Positions 5,684 through 13,770 of a stretch of 13,770 nt of DNA are shown piece by piece. The first letter of the stretch is position 1, and every line of letters starts with the position of its first letter. This DNA comes from an uncultured Peptococcaceae bacterium (GTDB lineage Bacteria; Bacillota; Dehalobacteriia; UBA4068; UBA4997). The position numbers and the translations under genes are program-made. The DNA lies in contig CANQSW010000021.1 of the NCBI GenBank assembly GCA_947626615.1, positions 1-13,770 of the forward strand, in the 5' to 3' direction. The notes beneath the pieces were generated by a model. That model saw only the letters and a list, made by a program, of their open reading frames with translations, was not told where the DNA came from and did no database searches.

Positions 5684-6639
5684 GCCGTGGCCTCCTCCCG
5701 CGTCTGCTCCTTCAATTCCTGCAGCGCCGCCAGCGTTTTCTCCAGACTGGCGCAATCCTCGATATTATACGTCCGGATCGTGCGGTCCGTCTTTCTGATA
5801 AAGCCGGAAAGCGCCCGGCCCGGGCCGATCTCCACGACGGTATCTATGCCCTGCGCCGCCATATAGCGCACGGAATCCTCGAACAAAACGCTGTGGTGCA
5901 CCTGCAGCTCCAGCAGGCCACGCACCGTCTCCCCCTTGGCCAGCGGCCGCGCCGTGGCGTTGAAAATAACGGGGAAACGCATTTTGCCGAATTTTACCCG
6001 GCGGAACTCCTCGTGCAGAGCCGCCGCCGCCGGCGTCAAAAGCGAGGTGTGGAACGGCCCGCTCACCTTGAGCGGCACGCAGCGCTTGGCGCCAAGCTCC
6101 AGCGCCAGCCGGCCGGCTTCCGCCACCGCCGCCGCCTCGCCCGCTATCACCAGCTGCATCGGGCAGTTATAGTTGGTTATCTCCACCACGCCAAGGCGGC
6201 TCGCCTCCAGACAGGCTCGCTGCAGCTGCTCGCGGGAGAGCCCCAGCACCGCCGTCATGCCGCAGGCCACGCCGCGCACGGCGTTTTCCATCGCCCGCCC
6301 GCGAAAGGCCGCCAGCTTTACGGCCGTCGGCGCGTCGAACACGCCCGCCGCCTGCAGGGCGGAATATTCGCCGAGACTTAGCCCGGCCGCCATACGGGGC
6401 GCAAAGCCGGCTTCGGCCAGCAGAGCATTGACGCCGGCGGCAAAGGCCACCAGACAGGGCTGCGTGTATTCGGTCTGCGTCAGCACCTCCTCCGGCCCTT
6501 CAAACGAGAGCTTTTTTAAGTCGAAGTCCACGTCCAGGCCGTCCAGAACGCGGCGAAAGGCGGCGTGATTCTCGTAAAGATCGCGCCCCATGCCCACGCG
6601 CTGGCTGCCCTGCCCGGCGTAAACGAAAGCAATATTCAT
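5680..6639 (-). CDS. fabD: Malonyl-CoA:ACP transacylase FabD
   Basis: A 319-residue acyltransferase that moves the malonyl group from CoA to ACP, providing the extender unit. The oxyanion motif GQGSQ is near the N terminus (residues 9-13). The nucleophile S88 lies in GLSLGEYSAL, the carboxylate-binding arginine is R113 (RGRAM), and the catalytic H197 is in GPFHTSLL. VEIGPGRALSG near the C terminus is also typical. Length fits the family (305-320). The start at 6637-6639 overlaps the stop of the upstream flavoprotein gene as ATGA and has GGAGG about 9 nt upstream. Confidence 0.97.
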   Translation of the reverse strand: MNIAFVYAGQGSQRVGMGRDLYENHAAFRRVLDGLDVDFDLKKLSFEGPEEVLTQTEYTQPCLVAFAAGVNALLAEAGFAPRMAAGLSLGEYSALQAAGVFDAPTAVKLAAFRGRAMENAVRGVACGMTAVLGLSREQLQRACLEASRLGVVEITNYNCPMQLVIAGEAAAVAEAGRLALELGAKRCVPLKVSGPFHTSLLTPAAAALHEEFRRVKFGKMRFPVIFNATARPLAKGETVRGLLELQVHHSVLFEDSVRYMAAQGIDTVVEIGPGRALSGFIRKTDRTIRTYNIEDCASLEKTLAALQELKEQTREEATA

Positions 6640-7703
6640 ACCATTTTCCTCCATTCGCCGCACAGCTCGGCCAAAAGCTCGTCGACGTGCAGCATTTTTT
6701 TGACGCGGCCGATGTTGCTGCCGCAGAAGAACAGCCCGCGCTCCCAGTTACCGCGCACCGCGTCGATCAACGCCTGCGTGATGCAATAGGGCGTCGTGGC
6801 CGGGTCGCAGGCGGTGATGCAATTTATGCAGCGCGCCGGCTTGAGCCGCCCCAGCTGCTTTAAGCGCTCGATCAGTGGGCTGGCCAGCGCCCGCCCCGGC
6901 ATACCCACCGGGCTTTGCACGATCCGCACGTCCTCCGGCCGGGCCGCCAGCATGATCTCCTTATACGCCTCGCTCGCGTCACATTCCGGCGTGGCGATGA
7001 ACCTTGTTGCCACCTGCGCGCCGCAGGCTCCGGCCCGCACGCAGGCCGCCACGTCCGCCCCGCTGAACACGCCGCCCGCCGCAAAAACGGGTATATCCCG
7101 GCCGTATTTCGCCTCAAAGGGGGCAAGCGCGGCTTTAACGTCCGCGATTATCTGCAGCAGGGGCTTGGCCGTCGCCGCCAGCAGCTCGCCCAGCTTAAAG
7201 CCCAAATGGCCGCCGGCCTCCGCGCCCTCTATCACCAGAAAATCCGGCACGCGGGCAAAGCGCCTGTCCCAAAAGCGGCAGAGAGTCTGCGCCGCCTTGC
7301 CGCTGGAGACGATCGGGGCCAGCATCACGTCGCCTTCCCCCGCCAGCTCCGGCAGATCCAGCGGCAGGCCCGCGCCGCAAAGCACGGCGTCCGCCCCCGC
7401 TGCCGCCGCCGCCCGCACGGATTCGGGATATTGGCTGGTGGCCACCATCACGTTCACGCCGATGAGCCCCCGGCCGCCCGCGATGCGCTTGGCTTTGGCG
7501 ATCTCCGCCTTTAGCGCGCGCAGATTGGCCGCCAGACTGTCGCGCCAGAAGTCCGGCTCGGCATAGCCCGGGTTGGCGCTGCTGATAACGCCCAGGCCGC
7601 CGCAGGCCGCCACGCTGCCCGCCAGCCGCCCCAGCGATACGCCGACGCCCATGCCGCCCTGGATTATGGGCAGCTCCAAATTTCTTCCGCCGATCTTCGG
7701 CAT
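6636..7703 (-). CDS. NMO-superfamily FMN enzyme with C-terminal cysteine cluster, FabX-like
   Basis: A 355-residue TIM-barrel flavoprotein related to nitronate monooxygenase and FabK. It has the N-terminal FMN-site LPIIQGGMGVGVS, the catalytic-type histidine H166 (EGAEAGGHLGF), and phosphate-binding AAGGVFSG and GACGAQVATRF. Unlike the adjacent FabK, it ends with a cysteine-rich stretch: C292, C295, C299 and C307 (CINCITAC...PYC), then C327 in GLFFCGSN. This architecture matches Helicobacter FabX, a flavin and [4Fe-4S] enzyme that dehydrogenates and isomerises decanoyl-ACP to start unsaturated fatty acids. The gene sits inside the fab operon, 21 nt after fabK and overlapping fabD by ATGA, which supports a lipid role. 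ATG 7701-7703 has GGGAGGAAA about 6 nt upstream. The alternatives are a second enoyl reductase or a true nitronate monooxygenase. Superfamily certain, FabX role probable. Confidence 0.8.
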   Translation of the reverse strand: MPKIGGRNLELPIIQGGMGVGVSLGRLAGSVAACGGLGVISSANPGYAEPDFWRDSLAANLRALKAEIAKAKRIAGGRGLIGVNVMVATSQYPESVRAAAAAGADAVLCGAGLPLDLPELAGEGDVMLAPIVSSGKAAQTLCRFWDRRFARVPDFLVIEGAEAGGHLGFKLGELLAATAKPLLQIIADVKAALAPFEAKYGRDIPVFAAGGVFSGADVAACVRAGACGAQVATRFIATPECDASEAYKEIMLAARPEDVRIVQSPVGMPGRALASPLIERLKQLGRLKPARCINCITACDPATTPYCITQALIDAVRGNWERGLFFCGSNIGRVKKMLHVDELLAELCGEWRKMV

Positions 7704-7724
7704 GATATTTCCTCCCACAAAAAC

Positions 7725-8657
7725 TCAGGCCAGCTCACTCAGGCTCTGCAAAACGCCGCCGCAGCCCGCCATAAGATCGCTGAATATCGCGCGCAGAGGA
7801 CGGATCTCATGCAGCATGCCCGCCACCTGCCCGGCCATGACGCTGCCGGTCTTTACATCGCCCTCCTGCACGGCGCGCCGCAGCGAGCCCAGCGTGTATT
7901 TCTCCAGCTCCAGCCGCTCCGCGCCGGCTTTTTCCAACCTCAAGTATTCGCGCGTCATGCCGTTTTTCAGCACGCGCGTGGGCGAGCCGCCGCTGCGCCC
8001 CGTCACCACGGTGCTGTTATCCTTCGCGGCCAGAACGGCCTGCTTATAGTTGGGGTGGACGGGACATTCCTCACTCACCAAAAGGCAGGTGCCAAGCTGC
8101 GCGCCGCAGGCTCCCAGCGCAAAGGCCGCCACCAGCTGCCGGCTGTCGGCGATACCGCCCGCCGCAACGACGGGTATATCCACCGCGTCCACCACCTGCG
8201 GCAGCAGCGCCATGGTCGTGAGCTCGCCCACGTGGCCGCCGGATTCCGTGCCCTCGGCCACCAAAAGGTCCGCGCCCTCCCGCGCCAGACGGCGGGCCAG
8301 CGCCACGCCGGAGACCACGGGTATCACCTTGATGCCGGCCGCCTTCCACATATCCATATATTTGGCCGGGCTGCCCGCGCCGGTGGTGACGACTTTTACG
8401 CCCTCCCGCACCAGCAGCTCCGCCATTTTATCACATTCCGGGTTCAGCAGCATCAGGTTCACGCCAAAAGGCTTATCAGTCAGCTCGCGGGCGCGTTTGA
8501 TGTGCCGCTCCAACCCGGCGGCGTCCATGCCGCCGCTGCCGATCAGCCCCAGCGCCCCGGCGTTGGCCGCCGCGGCCGCAAACTCGCCGGTGGCGATGTT
8601 GGCCATGCCGCCCTGAATAAAAGGGAATTCCAAACCCAAGATTTCCCGCAAAGTCAT
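7725..8657 (-). CDS. fabK: Enoyl-[acyl-carrier-protein] reductase FabK (FMN)
   Basis: A 310-residue FMN-dependent TIM-barrel enzyme that reduces trans-2-enoyl-ACP in the last step of each FAS-II cycle. It shows the FMN-binding FPFIQGGMANIATGEFAAA near the N terminus, and AEGTESGGHVGELTTMALLP with H142, equivalent to the essential His144 of pneumococcal FabK. The phosphate-binding segments are VVAAGGIAD and GACGAQLGT. Length is close to the family (310-325). No FabI or FabL is present in the window, so FabK is the likely main reductase. Start ATG has GAGGTGA about 6 nt upstream, 42 nt after fabH. Confidence 0.95.
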   Translation of the reverse strand: MTLREILGLEFPFIQGGMANIATGEFAAAAANAGALGLIGSGGMDAAGLERHIKRARELTDKPFGVNLMLLNPECDKMAELLVREGVKVVTTGAGSPAKYMDMWKAAGIKVIPVVSGVALARRLAREGADLLVAEGTESGGHVGELTTMALLPQVVDAVDIPVVAAGGIADSRQLVAAFALGACGAQLGTCLLVSEECPVHPNYKQAVLAAKDNSTVVTGRSGGSPTRVLKNGMTREYLRLEKAGAERLELEKYTLGSLRRAVQEGDVKTGSVMAGQVAGMLHEIRPLRAIFSDLMAGCGGVLQSLSELA

Positions 8658-8699
8658 ATTTTCACCTCAATGATCTCAAGCATATAATGCCCCGGCCGC

Positions 8700-9692
8700 C
8701 TACCACGTAAACAGGCAGGCCGCCCAGGTGAAGCCCGCGCCGAAGCCCACGCAGATGACGCGGCTGCCCGGCTTCAGCTTGTGCTGCCGCCACATATCGT
8801 TCAGCGCCAGCGGAATACTGGCCGACGACGTGTTGCCATAGCGCTGCACGTTGACGAAAAACTGCTCCGGCCGGGCGTGCAGGCTTTTTACCACGTGCTG
8901 GATTATCCGCACGTTGGCCTGATGACAGACGACGTAGTCGATATCGGCCAGCTGCAGGCCGGCCTTTTGCAGCAGCCCCTCTATACAATAAGGAATGATC
9001 TCCACTGCAAAGCGGAAGACCTCCTGCCCCTGCATATGCACCACAGAGGGCGCTTCGTCTTTGGCTTTGTCCCACAGGCCGCCGCAATACAAAAAACCGC
9101 CCGCGTCCCCACGCGAGCCGCCCAGCCAATAGAACGGCGAATCCGTGGCAAGCTCCGCCACCACGGCCGCCGCGCCGTCGCCGAACAGCACGCAGGTGCT
9201 GCGGTCGCCAAAATCCAGCACGCGGGAGAGCGTCTCGCTGCCGACGATAAGGGCATAAGGCCGGGAGGAGGCCAGCAGCAGCTGGCGCGCGGTCTGCAGG
9301 CCGTACAAAAAGCCGGCGCAGGCCGCGTTCAGGTCAAAGACCACGGTGTCCTCCGGAAGGCCCAGCCGCGCCCTAAGCTCGCAGGCCACCGTGGGCGACA
9401 TATGATCCGGCGTAAAAGTGCTGACGAGCAGCACGCCCACCTGCTCCGCCGCCACCCCGGCATGGATCAGAGCGTCCAGCGCGGCGCGGTAAGCCAGATC
9501 GGCGTTTTTCTCGTCGCGGCAGAAATAGCGCGTGCGGATACCCGTGCGCGTCGTTATCCACTTATCGCTGGTATCCACCAGAGCGGCCATAGCGTCGTTG
9601 CTGACAGGCTGCCCCGGAACCGCCGCCCCCACCGCCAAAAGGCGGAGGCCCACCGTCTGCGCTCCGGCCCTGATCTGTGCGAGAGTCGCCAT
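8700..9692 (-). CDS. fabH: Beta-ketoacyl-ACP synthase III FabH
   Basis: A 330-residue condensing enzyme that starts fatty acid synthesis by joining acyl-CoA to malonyl-ACP. The Cys-His-Asn triad is C125 (NAACAGFLYG), H257 (CHQANVRII) and N287 (YGNTSSASIPLAL), with the FGDGAAAVV motif in between. The ATG at 9690-9692 follows the acpP stop by one base, but only a poor Shine-Dalgarno (GGAA) precedes it, suggesting termination-reinitiation coupling. A GTG at 9653 with GGAG 8 nt upstream would give 317 residues, closer to the usual FabH N terminus, and is a real alternative. A TTG at 9719 inside acpP is less likely. Confidence 0.95.
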   Translation of the reverse strand: MATLAQIRAGAQTVGLRLLAVGAAVPGQPVSNDAMAALVDTSDKWITTRTGIRTRYFCRDEKNADLAYRAALDALIHAGVAAEQVGVLLVSTFTPDHMSPTVACELRARLGLPEDTVVFDLNAACAGFLYGLQTARQLLLASSRPYALIVGSETLSRVLDFGDRSTCVLFGDGAAAVVAELATDSPFYWLGGSRGDAGGFLYCGGLWDKAKDEAPSVVHMQGQEVFRFAVEIIPYCIEGLLQKAGLQLADIDYVVCHQANVRIIQHVVKSLHARPEQFFVNVQRYGNTSSASIPLALNDMWRQHKLKPGSRVICVGFGAGFTWAACLFTW

Positions 9693-9693
9693 A

Positions 9694-9930
9694 TTATTCC
9701 GCGGCAGCGTGTTCGTCAACGTAGGCCACGATGTCGGCCACGGTCTTTAAGCTGCCCATATCCTCGTCGGGTATCTTGATGCCGTAAGCGTCCTCCAGCG
9801 CCATGTTGAGCTCCACCGCGTCCAGAGAATCGGCCTCCAGATCGTCAAACAGATTGGTCTGCTCCGTCACCTGCTCCTCGTCGACGCCCAGCGTCTCCAC
9901 GATGATCTCCTTCACCTTATCAAAAGTCAT
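9694..9930 (-). CDS. acpP: Acyl carrier protein
   Basis: A 78-residue acidic four-helix protein. The phosphopantetheine attachment site is S35 in EADSLDAVEL; the prosthetic group carries growing acyl chains between the FAS-II enzymes. The remaining sequence is typical (FDDLEADSLD, IPDEDMGSLKTVADIVAYV). The start ATG has GAGAGG about 8 nt upstream. It is the first gene of the nine-gene operon, placing the most abundant product nearest the promoter. The leader of about 88 nt includes a strong AT-only inverted repeat. Confidence 0.98.
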   Translation of the reverse strand: MTFDKVKEIIVETLGVDEEQVTEQTNLFDDLEADSLDAVELNMALEDAYGIKIPDEDMGSLKTVADIVAYVDEHAAAE

Positions 9931-9968
9931 GTTTTTTCCCTCTCTTTTGCTTTTTTTCGTTAAAATTA

Positions 9969-10018
9969 AAAATATTTAATTAAATTTTTTTACTTAAAAA
10001 TTTTTAATTAAATATTTT
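9969..10018. promoter_or_regulatory. AT-only inverted repeat operator at the fab operon start site
   Basis: A perfect 16-bp inverted repeat (9969-9984 with 10003-10018, AAAATATTTAATTAAA) is separated by 18 bp. Each arm itself contains the palindrome TTTAATTAAA (9975-9984 and 10003-10012), centred 28 bp apart. The repeat covers about +1 to +50 of the acpP transcript, the expected place for a repressor. A MarR/FabT-like regulator encoded at the operon's end is the natural candidate. In RNA the arms could also fold into an all-A-U hairpin. Confidence 0.65.
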
Positions 10019-10024
10019 GAACTA

Positions 10025-10053
10025 ATACTAGCACGCCTCTGCCTGATTGTCAA
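10025..10053 (-). promoter_or_regulatory. Promoter of the fab operon
   Basis: Minus strand: perfect -35 TTGACA (10048-10053), 17-nt spacer and -10 TAGTAT (10025-10030). The start is predicted near 10018. No other good promoter was seen inside the operon, whose genes are packed with gaps of 1-42 nt. Confidence 0.8.
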
Positions 10054-10066
10054 GCAAAAACCGCAA

Positions 10067-10102
10067 AAATATACCCCCGCGGGCAAAATTTTCCGCGAGG
10101 GT
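10067..10102 (-). terminator. Intrinsic terminator of cysE
   Basis: Arms 10073-10082 and 10093-10102 pair as ten positions with one mismatch (ACCC-CGCGG/CCGCG-GGGT). The 10-nt loop is AT-rich. On the minus strand it is followed by ATATTTTTG. It sits 25 nt after the cysE stop and 14 nt before the fab operon -35, insulating the two units. Confidence 0.75.
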
Positions 10103-10126
10103 GCAAAATTCAGTTGAAAATTGCGT

Positions 10127-10822
10127 CTATGACTGGGGTTCGTCCGCCTTTGCCGCCACGGGGCAAGCCTCCGGGTGGGCGCAGACCTGCTGCAGATCGC
10201 GGGAAAGCGAATCCAGCTTTTGCTGCAAAGCGTCGATCTCCTGCTGGATCGGGTCGGGCAGGCTGATCTGGTCCAGCTCCCAGCTGCGATATTCCGGCCG
10301 GGCGTCGGCGGGGAGGATCACCGTGCCGGGCACGCCCACCACCGTGGCGTTCGGCGGCACTTCGCGCAGCACCACGGCGTTGCCGCCGATGCGCGCGTTA
10401 TCGCCCACCTTGAACGGCCCCAGTATCTTCGCGCCCGCGCCCACCAGCACGTGGTTGCCCAGCGTGGGGTGGCGCTTGCCCTTATCCTTGCCGGTGCCGC
10501 CCAGCGTTACGCCGTGATAAATGTTGCAATAATCGCCGATCTCGGCCGTCTCGCCGATGACGATGCCCATGCCGTGATCGATGAACAGGCATTTGCCGAT
10601 CTTGGCGCCGGGGTGTATCTCTATGCCCGTGAGAAAACGGGAAAACTGCGAAATGCCGCGGGCCAGCGTTTTCAGCCCGTGCACGTGCAGAAAATGCGCC
10701 AGACGGTGCCAGCGCACCGCATGATACCCCGGATACATGAAGAACACCTGCCACGGCCCGGTGGCCGCAGGGTCCTGCTCCGCTATGTACTTGGCGTCTT
10801 CCCAAAAGCCCAAAAAACTCAC
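10127..10822 (-). CDS. cysE: Serine O-acetyltransferase
   Basis: A 231-residue enzyme that acetylates serine with acetyl-CoA to give O-acetylserine, the committed step of cysteine synthesis. The N-terminal helical part has EQDPAA and YPGYHAVRWHRLAHFL (residues 30-45). A left-handed beta-helix of hexapeptide repeats follows, with D82/H83 (IDHGMGIVIGETAEIGD) and H103 (IYHGVTLGG). A C-terminal coiled-coil-like helix and short tail end the protein, as in Gram-positive CysE/EpsC forms. The start is GTG at 10820-10822, with an in-frame stop just upstream. A TTG three codons later, better spaced from GGGGGTG, is an alternative. It has its own promoter and terminator, with no room for a T-box or S-box leader. 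Confidence 0.95.
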   Translation of the reverse strand: MSFLGFWEDAKYIAEQDPAATGPWQVFFMYPGYHAVRWHRLAHFLHVHGLKTLARGISQFSRFLTGIEIHPGAKIGKCLFIDHGMGIVIGETAEIGDYCNIYHGVTLGGTGKDKGKRHPTLGNHVLVGAGAKILGPFKVGDNARIGGNAVVLREVPPNATVVGVPGTVILPADARPEYRSWELDQISLPDPIQQEIDALQQKLDSLSRDLQQVCAHPEACPVAAKADEPQS

Positions 10823-10847
10823 CCCCGCGTTTGCGGCTTATTCTACA

Positions 10848-10877
10848 ATATTATTATATGCGGCGGCACAAAGTCAA
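10848..10877 (-). promoter_or_regulatory. Promoter of cysE
   Basis: Minus strand: -35 TTGACT (10872-10877), 18-nt spacer and -10 TAATAT (10848-10853). A TATAAT (10853-10858) overlaps it but is only 13 nt from that -35. The leader would be only about 20 nt. Confidence 0.6.
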
Positions 10878-11130
10878 GCAAAATATCTTCGCCTACGCCA
10901 AACGCTGAAATCCGCCGTTTGCACGATTTTTCCCCCGCCGCTATACCGGCTATCACGCGGTTTCCCTGCCATAATAATAACACGATTCGGCGGCCGGCGC
11001 AAGCGGGGCGCGGCCAAGCTGAAATCAGCCGCAAAACAAAGTAATTTTTGCTAAATTAAAGCAAGTATGGAGAAAACCGGCAAAACAGTCTGTATTTACT
11101 GGATTTTTAGCAAAATTTTCCGCTTTTAAC
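10878..11130. other. Divergent intergenic region between cysE and groES
   Basis: No reading frame with coding character and no RNA gene was recognised here. Two weak repeats are visible. One is a direct repeat GCTGAAATC-N-GCCG (10904-10917 and 11018-11031). The other is a 10-bp inverted repeat TTTTGCTAAA/TTTAGCAAAA (11046-11055 and 11106-11115), exactly 60 bp centre to centre and just upstream of the groES promoter. Function unknown. Confidence 0.4.
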
Positions 11131-11132
11131 GG

Positions 11133-11161
11133 TTGCGCTCGCAGCACTAATTATATATTAT
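11133..11161 (+). promoter_or_regulatory. Sigma-A promoter of groESL
   Basis: -35 TTGCGC (11133-11138), 17-nt spacer and -10 TATTAT (11156-11161). The start would fall near 11168, directly before the CIRCE element, the usual arrangement for HrcA control. Confidence 0.7.
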
Positions 11162-11176
11162 ATTAGTTGCTTGATG

Positions 11177-11203
11177 TTAGCACTCAAGCTAAAAGAGTGC
11201 TAA
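11177..11203 (+). promoter_or_regulatory. CIRCE element (HrcA operator)
   Basis: A perfect TTAGCACTC-N9-GAGTGCTAA inverted repeat. In Bacillota and many other bacteria this is the binding site of the heat-shock repressor HrcA, whose activity depends on GroEL. It predicts heat induction of groESL. hrcA itself is not in the window. Confidence 0.97.
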
Positions 11204-11262
11204 CAAAACCGACGGCAATTTTGTTCAGATCACAATATAGTTTTATTAAAGGAGGCAATATC

Positions 11263-11553
11263 ATGAACATCAGACCGATTGGAGAACGCGTGGTAATCCA
11301 GCCCATGCAGAAGGAAGAAAAGACCGAAAGCGGTATTCTGCTGCCGGACAGCGCGCAGGAAAAGCCGATCGAGGGCAAAGTCGTGGCTGTGGGCCCCGGC
11401 CGCGTGAACGACAAGGGCGAGCATATCCCGCTGGAAGTTAAGGTGGGCGACGAGGTCGTCTTTGCCAAATTTATCGGCACCACCGTGAAGCAGGACGGCG
11501 TCGATTATCTGATCGTCAACGGCGAACGCGACATTCTCTGCGTGATCGAATAA
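11263..11553 (+). CDS. groES: Co-chaperonin GroES
   Basis: A 96-residue heptameric lid of the chaperonin chamber. It begins with MNIRPIGERVVIQP, carries the mobile loop around residues 16-33 (KTESGILLPDSAQEKP) that contacts GroEL, and has the conserved VGPGRV and VGDEVVFAKF segments. The start ATG has a perfect AAAGGAGG 7 nt upstream. First gene of the CIRCE-controlled operon, 40 nt before groEL. Confidence 0.98.
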   Translation: MNIRPIGERVVIQPMQKEEKTESGILLPDSAQEKPIEGKVVAVGPGRVNDKGEHIPLEVKVGDEVVFAKFIGTTVKQDGVDYLIVNGERDILCVIE

Positions 11554-11593
11554 ACACGCGCTTAACAGACGAATTTTAAGGAGGTAATTTGCA

Positions 11594-13222
<1,629 letters not shown>

Positions 13223-13241
13223 GCGTCTGAACCGAAACGCC

Positions 13242-13275
13242 AAAAGCCCCCTCTTATCTAAGAGGGGGCTTTTTT
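13242..13275 (+). terminator. Terminator shared by groEL and the convergent gene
   Basis: A 14-bp perfect stem (13242-13255 with 13260-13273, core GCCCCCTCTT) has a tetraloop. It is followed on the plus strand by TTTTTT. On the minus strand the AAAA arm gives TTTT. It lies 20 nt after the groEL stop and 18 nt after the stop of the facing gene, so it probably ends both. Confidence 0.9.
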
Positions 13276-13292
13276 CAGCGTATTTTTCGTTT

Positions 13293-13770
13293 TTATTCCG
13301 CCAGCAGCCGCTCGGCCTGCGCCAGCCGCTCGGCCGTGCCGACGTCCAGCCACCAGCCGTCCAGCTGTTGGTAGGTTAACAGACCGGCCTGCAGAAAAAG
13401 ACTGTTCAGGTCGGTTATCTCCAGTTCGCCCCGGGCCGAGGGCGTGAGGCGCGGTATCAGGCCAAACGCCGCGGGGGGATAAAAATAAAGCCCGATCACC
13501 GCCAGGTCGCTGACGAACTCGCGCGGTTTTTCCACCAGCGCCGCCAGCTTGCCCTCCCGCAGCACGGCCACGCCGTAATCCTGCGGATTCGGCACGCGGA
13601 CAAGGAAGATCTCCGCCCGCTGCTCGCCCTGCCCGGCCCGCGCCGCATAGTCCGCCACCGCGGGCGCGATATCCGCTTGCAGCAGGTTATCCACCAGCAG
13701 CAGCAAAACGTGCCGCCCCGCCGCGAAATCCTCGCAGAGAGAAAGCGCGTGCGCGATACCCAAAGGCTGC
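13293..13770 (-). CDS. RmlA-like sugar-1-phosphate nucleotidyltransferase (partial, N terminus missing)
   Basis: The 158 C-terminal residues of a nucleotidyltransferase that makes an NDP-sugar from NTP and a sugar 1-phosphate. The visible part starts at QPLGIAHAL, the family's Q-x-x-G-x-A-x-A sugar/base-site motif. LLLLVDNLL follows, where the aspartate is the expected metal ligand but the usual preceding glycine is valine. Then come the EKP motif, GLYFYP, the RGELEITDLN motif and WLDVGTAERL. These agree best with glucose-1-phosphate thymidylyltransferase (RmlA/RfbA). The N-terminal GxGTRL loop and start lie beyond the window, so nucleotide and sugar cannot be assigned. Apparent start codons inside the window are internal. 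Stop TAA at 13293-13295. Confidence 0.8.
   Translation of the reverse strand, partial: QPLGIAHALSLCEDFAAGRHVLLLLVDNLLQADIAPAVADYAARAGQGEQRAEIFLVRVPNPQDYGVAVLREGKLAALVEKPREFVSDLAVIGLYFYPPAAFGLIPRLTPSARGELEITDLNSLFLQAGLLTYQQLDGWWLDVGTAERLAQAERLLAE

Noticed and set aside
10823..10860. T-box or S-box leader for cysE
   Set aside because: The promoter is only about 20-30 nt from the start codon and none of the conserved leader motifs is present.

Overview
The window looks like a chromosomal segment of a GC-rich, low-temperature-responsive Bacillota (Firmicutes) bacterium, possibly of the Negativicutes. That placement is an inference. It rests on strong AGGAGG-type ribosome binding sites, a perfect CIRCE operator in front of groES, a FabK-type FAS-II operon with a FabT/MarR-like regulator, consensus TTGACA-17-TATAAT promoters and many tidy intrinsic terminators. 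No intact mobile element, tRNA, rRNA or CRISPR array is visible.

Left part (1-2660). Positions 1-181 hold two terminator-like hairpins and no convincing gene. Three minus-strand genes follow: a CspA-family cold-shock protein with a leader of about 110 nt, an MBL-fold hydrolase, and a ferritin with its own promoter. Between the ferritin and the fatty-acid operon, at about 2180-2645, lies the most unusual stretch. A consensus promoter drives a cobalamin (B12) riboswitch that ends in a strong intrinsic terminator. No protein gene follows under its control. The read-through product would be a noncoding RNA with a CU-rich tract and a second intrinsic terminator, all before the ferritin promoter.

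Middle part (2661-9930). A nine-gene, minus-strand type II fatty acid synthesis operon runs acpP-fabH-fabK-(FabX/NMO-like)-fabD-fabG-fabF-fabZ-marR(fabT-like). Several junctions are ATGA overlaps or are separated by only a few bases. It covers initiation (FabH, FabD, ACP), elongation (FabF), ketoreduction (FabG), dehydration (FabZ) and enoyl reduction (FabK). It also carries a second flavoprotein of the nitronate monooxygenase superfamily with a cysteine-rich tail, which resembles the unsaturated-fatty-acid enzyme FabX. The acpP promoter is followed at its start site by a 16-bp perfect AT-only inverted repeat, a likely operator for the MarR-family regulator encoded last in the operon. No acetyl-CoA carboxylase genes are in the cluster.

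Right part (10073-13770). A monocistronic serine acetyltransferase gene (cysE) on the minus strand ends in a terminator just upstream of the acpP promoter. A 440-nt divergent region separates it from the plus-strand groES-groEL operon, which has a sigma-A promoter and CIRCE. A bidirectional terminator lies between groEL and a convergent RmlA-like sugar-1-phosphate nucleotidyltransferase, which is cut by the window edge.
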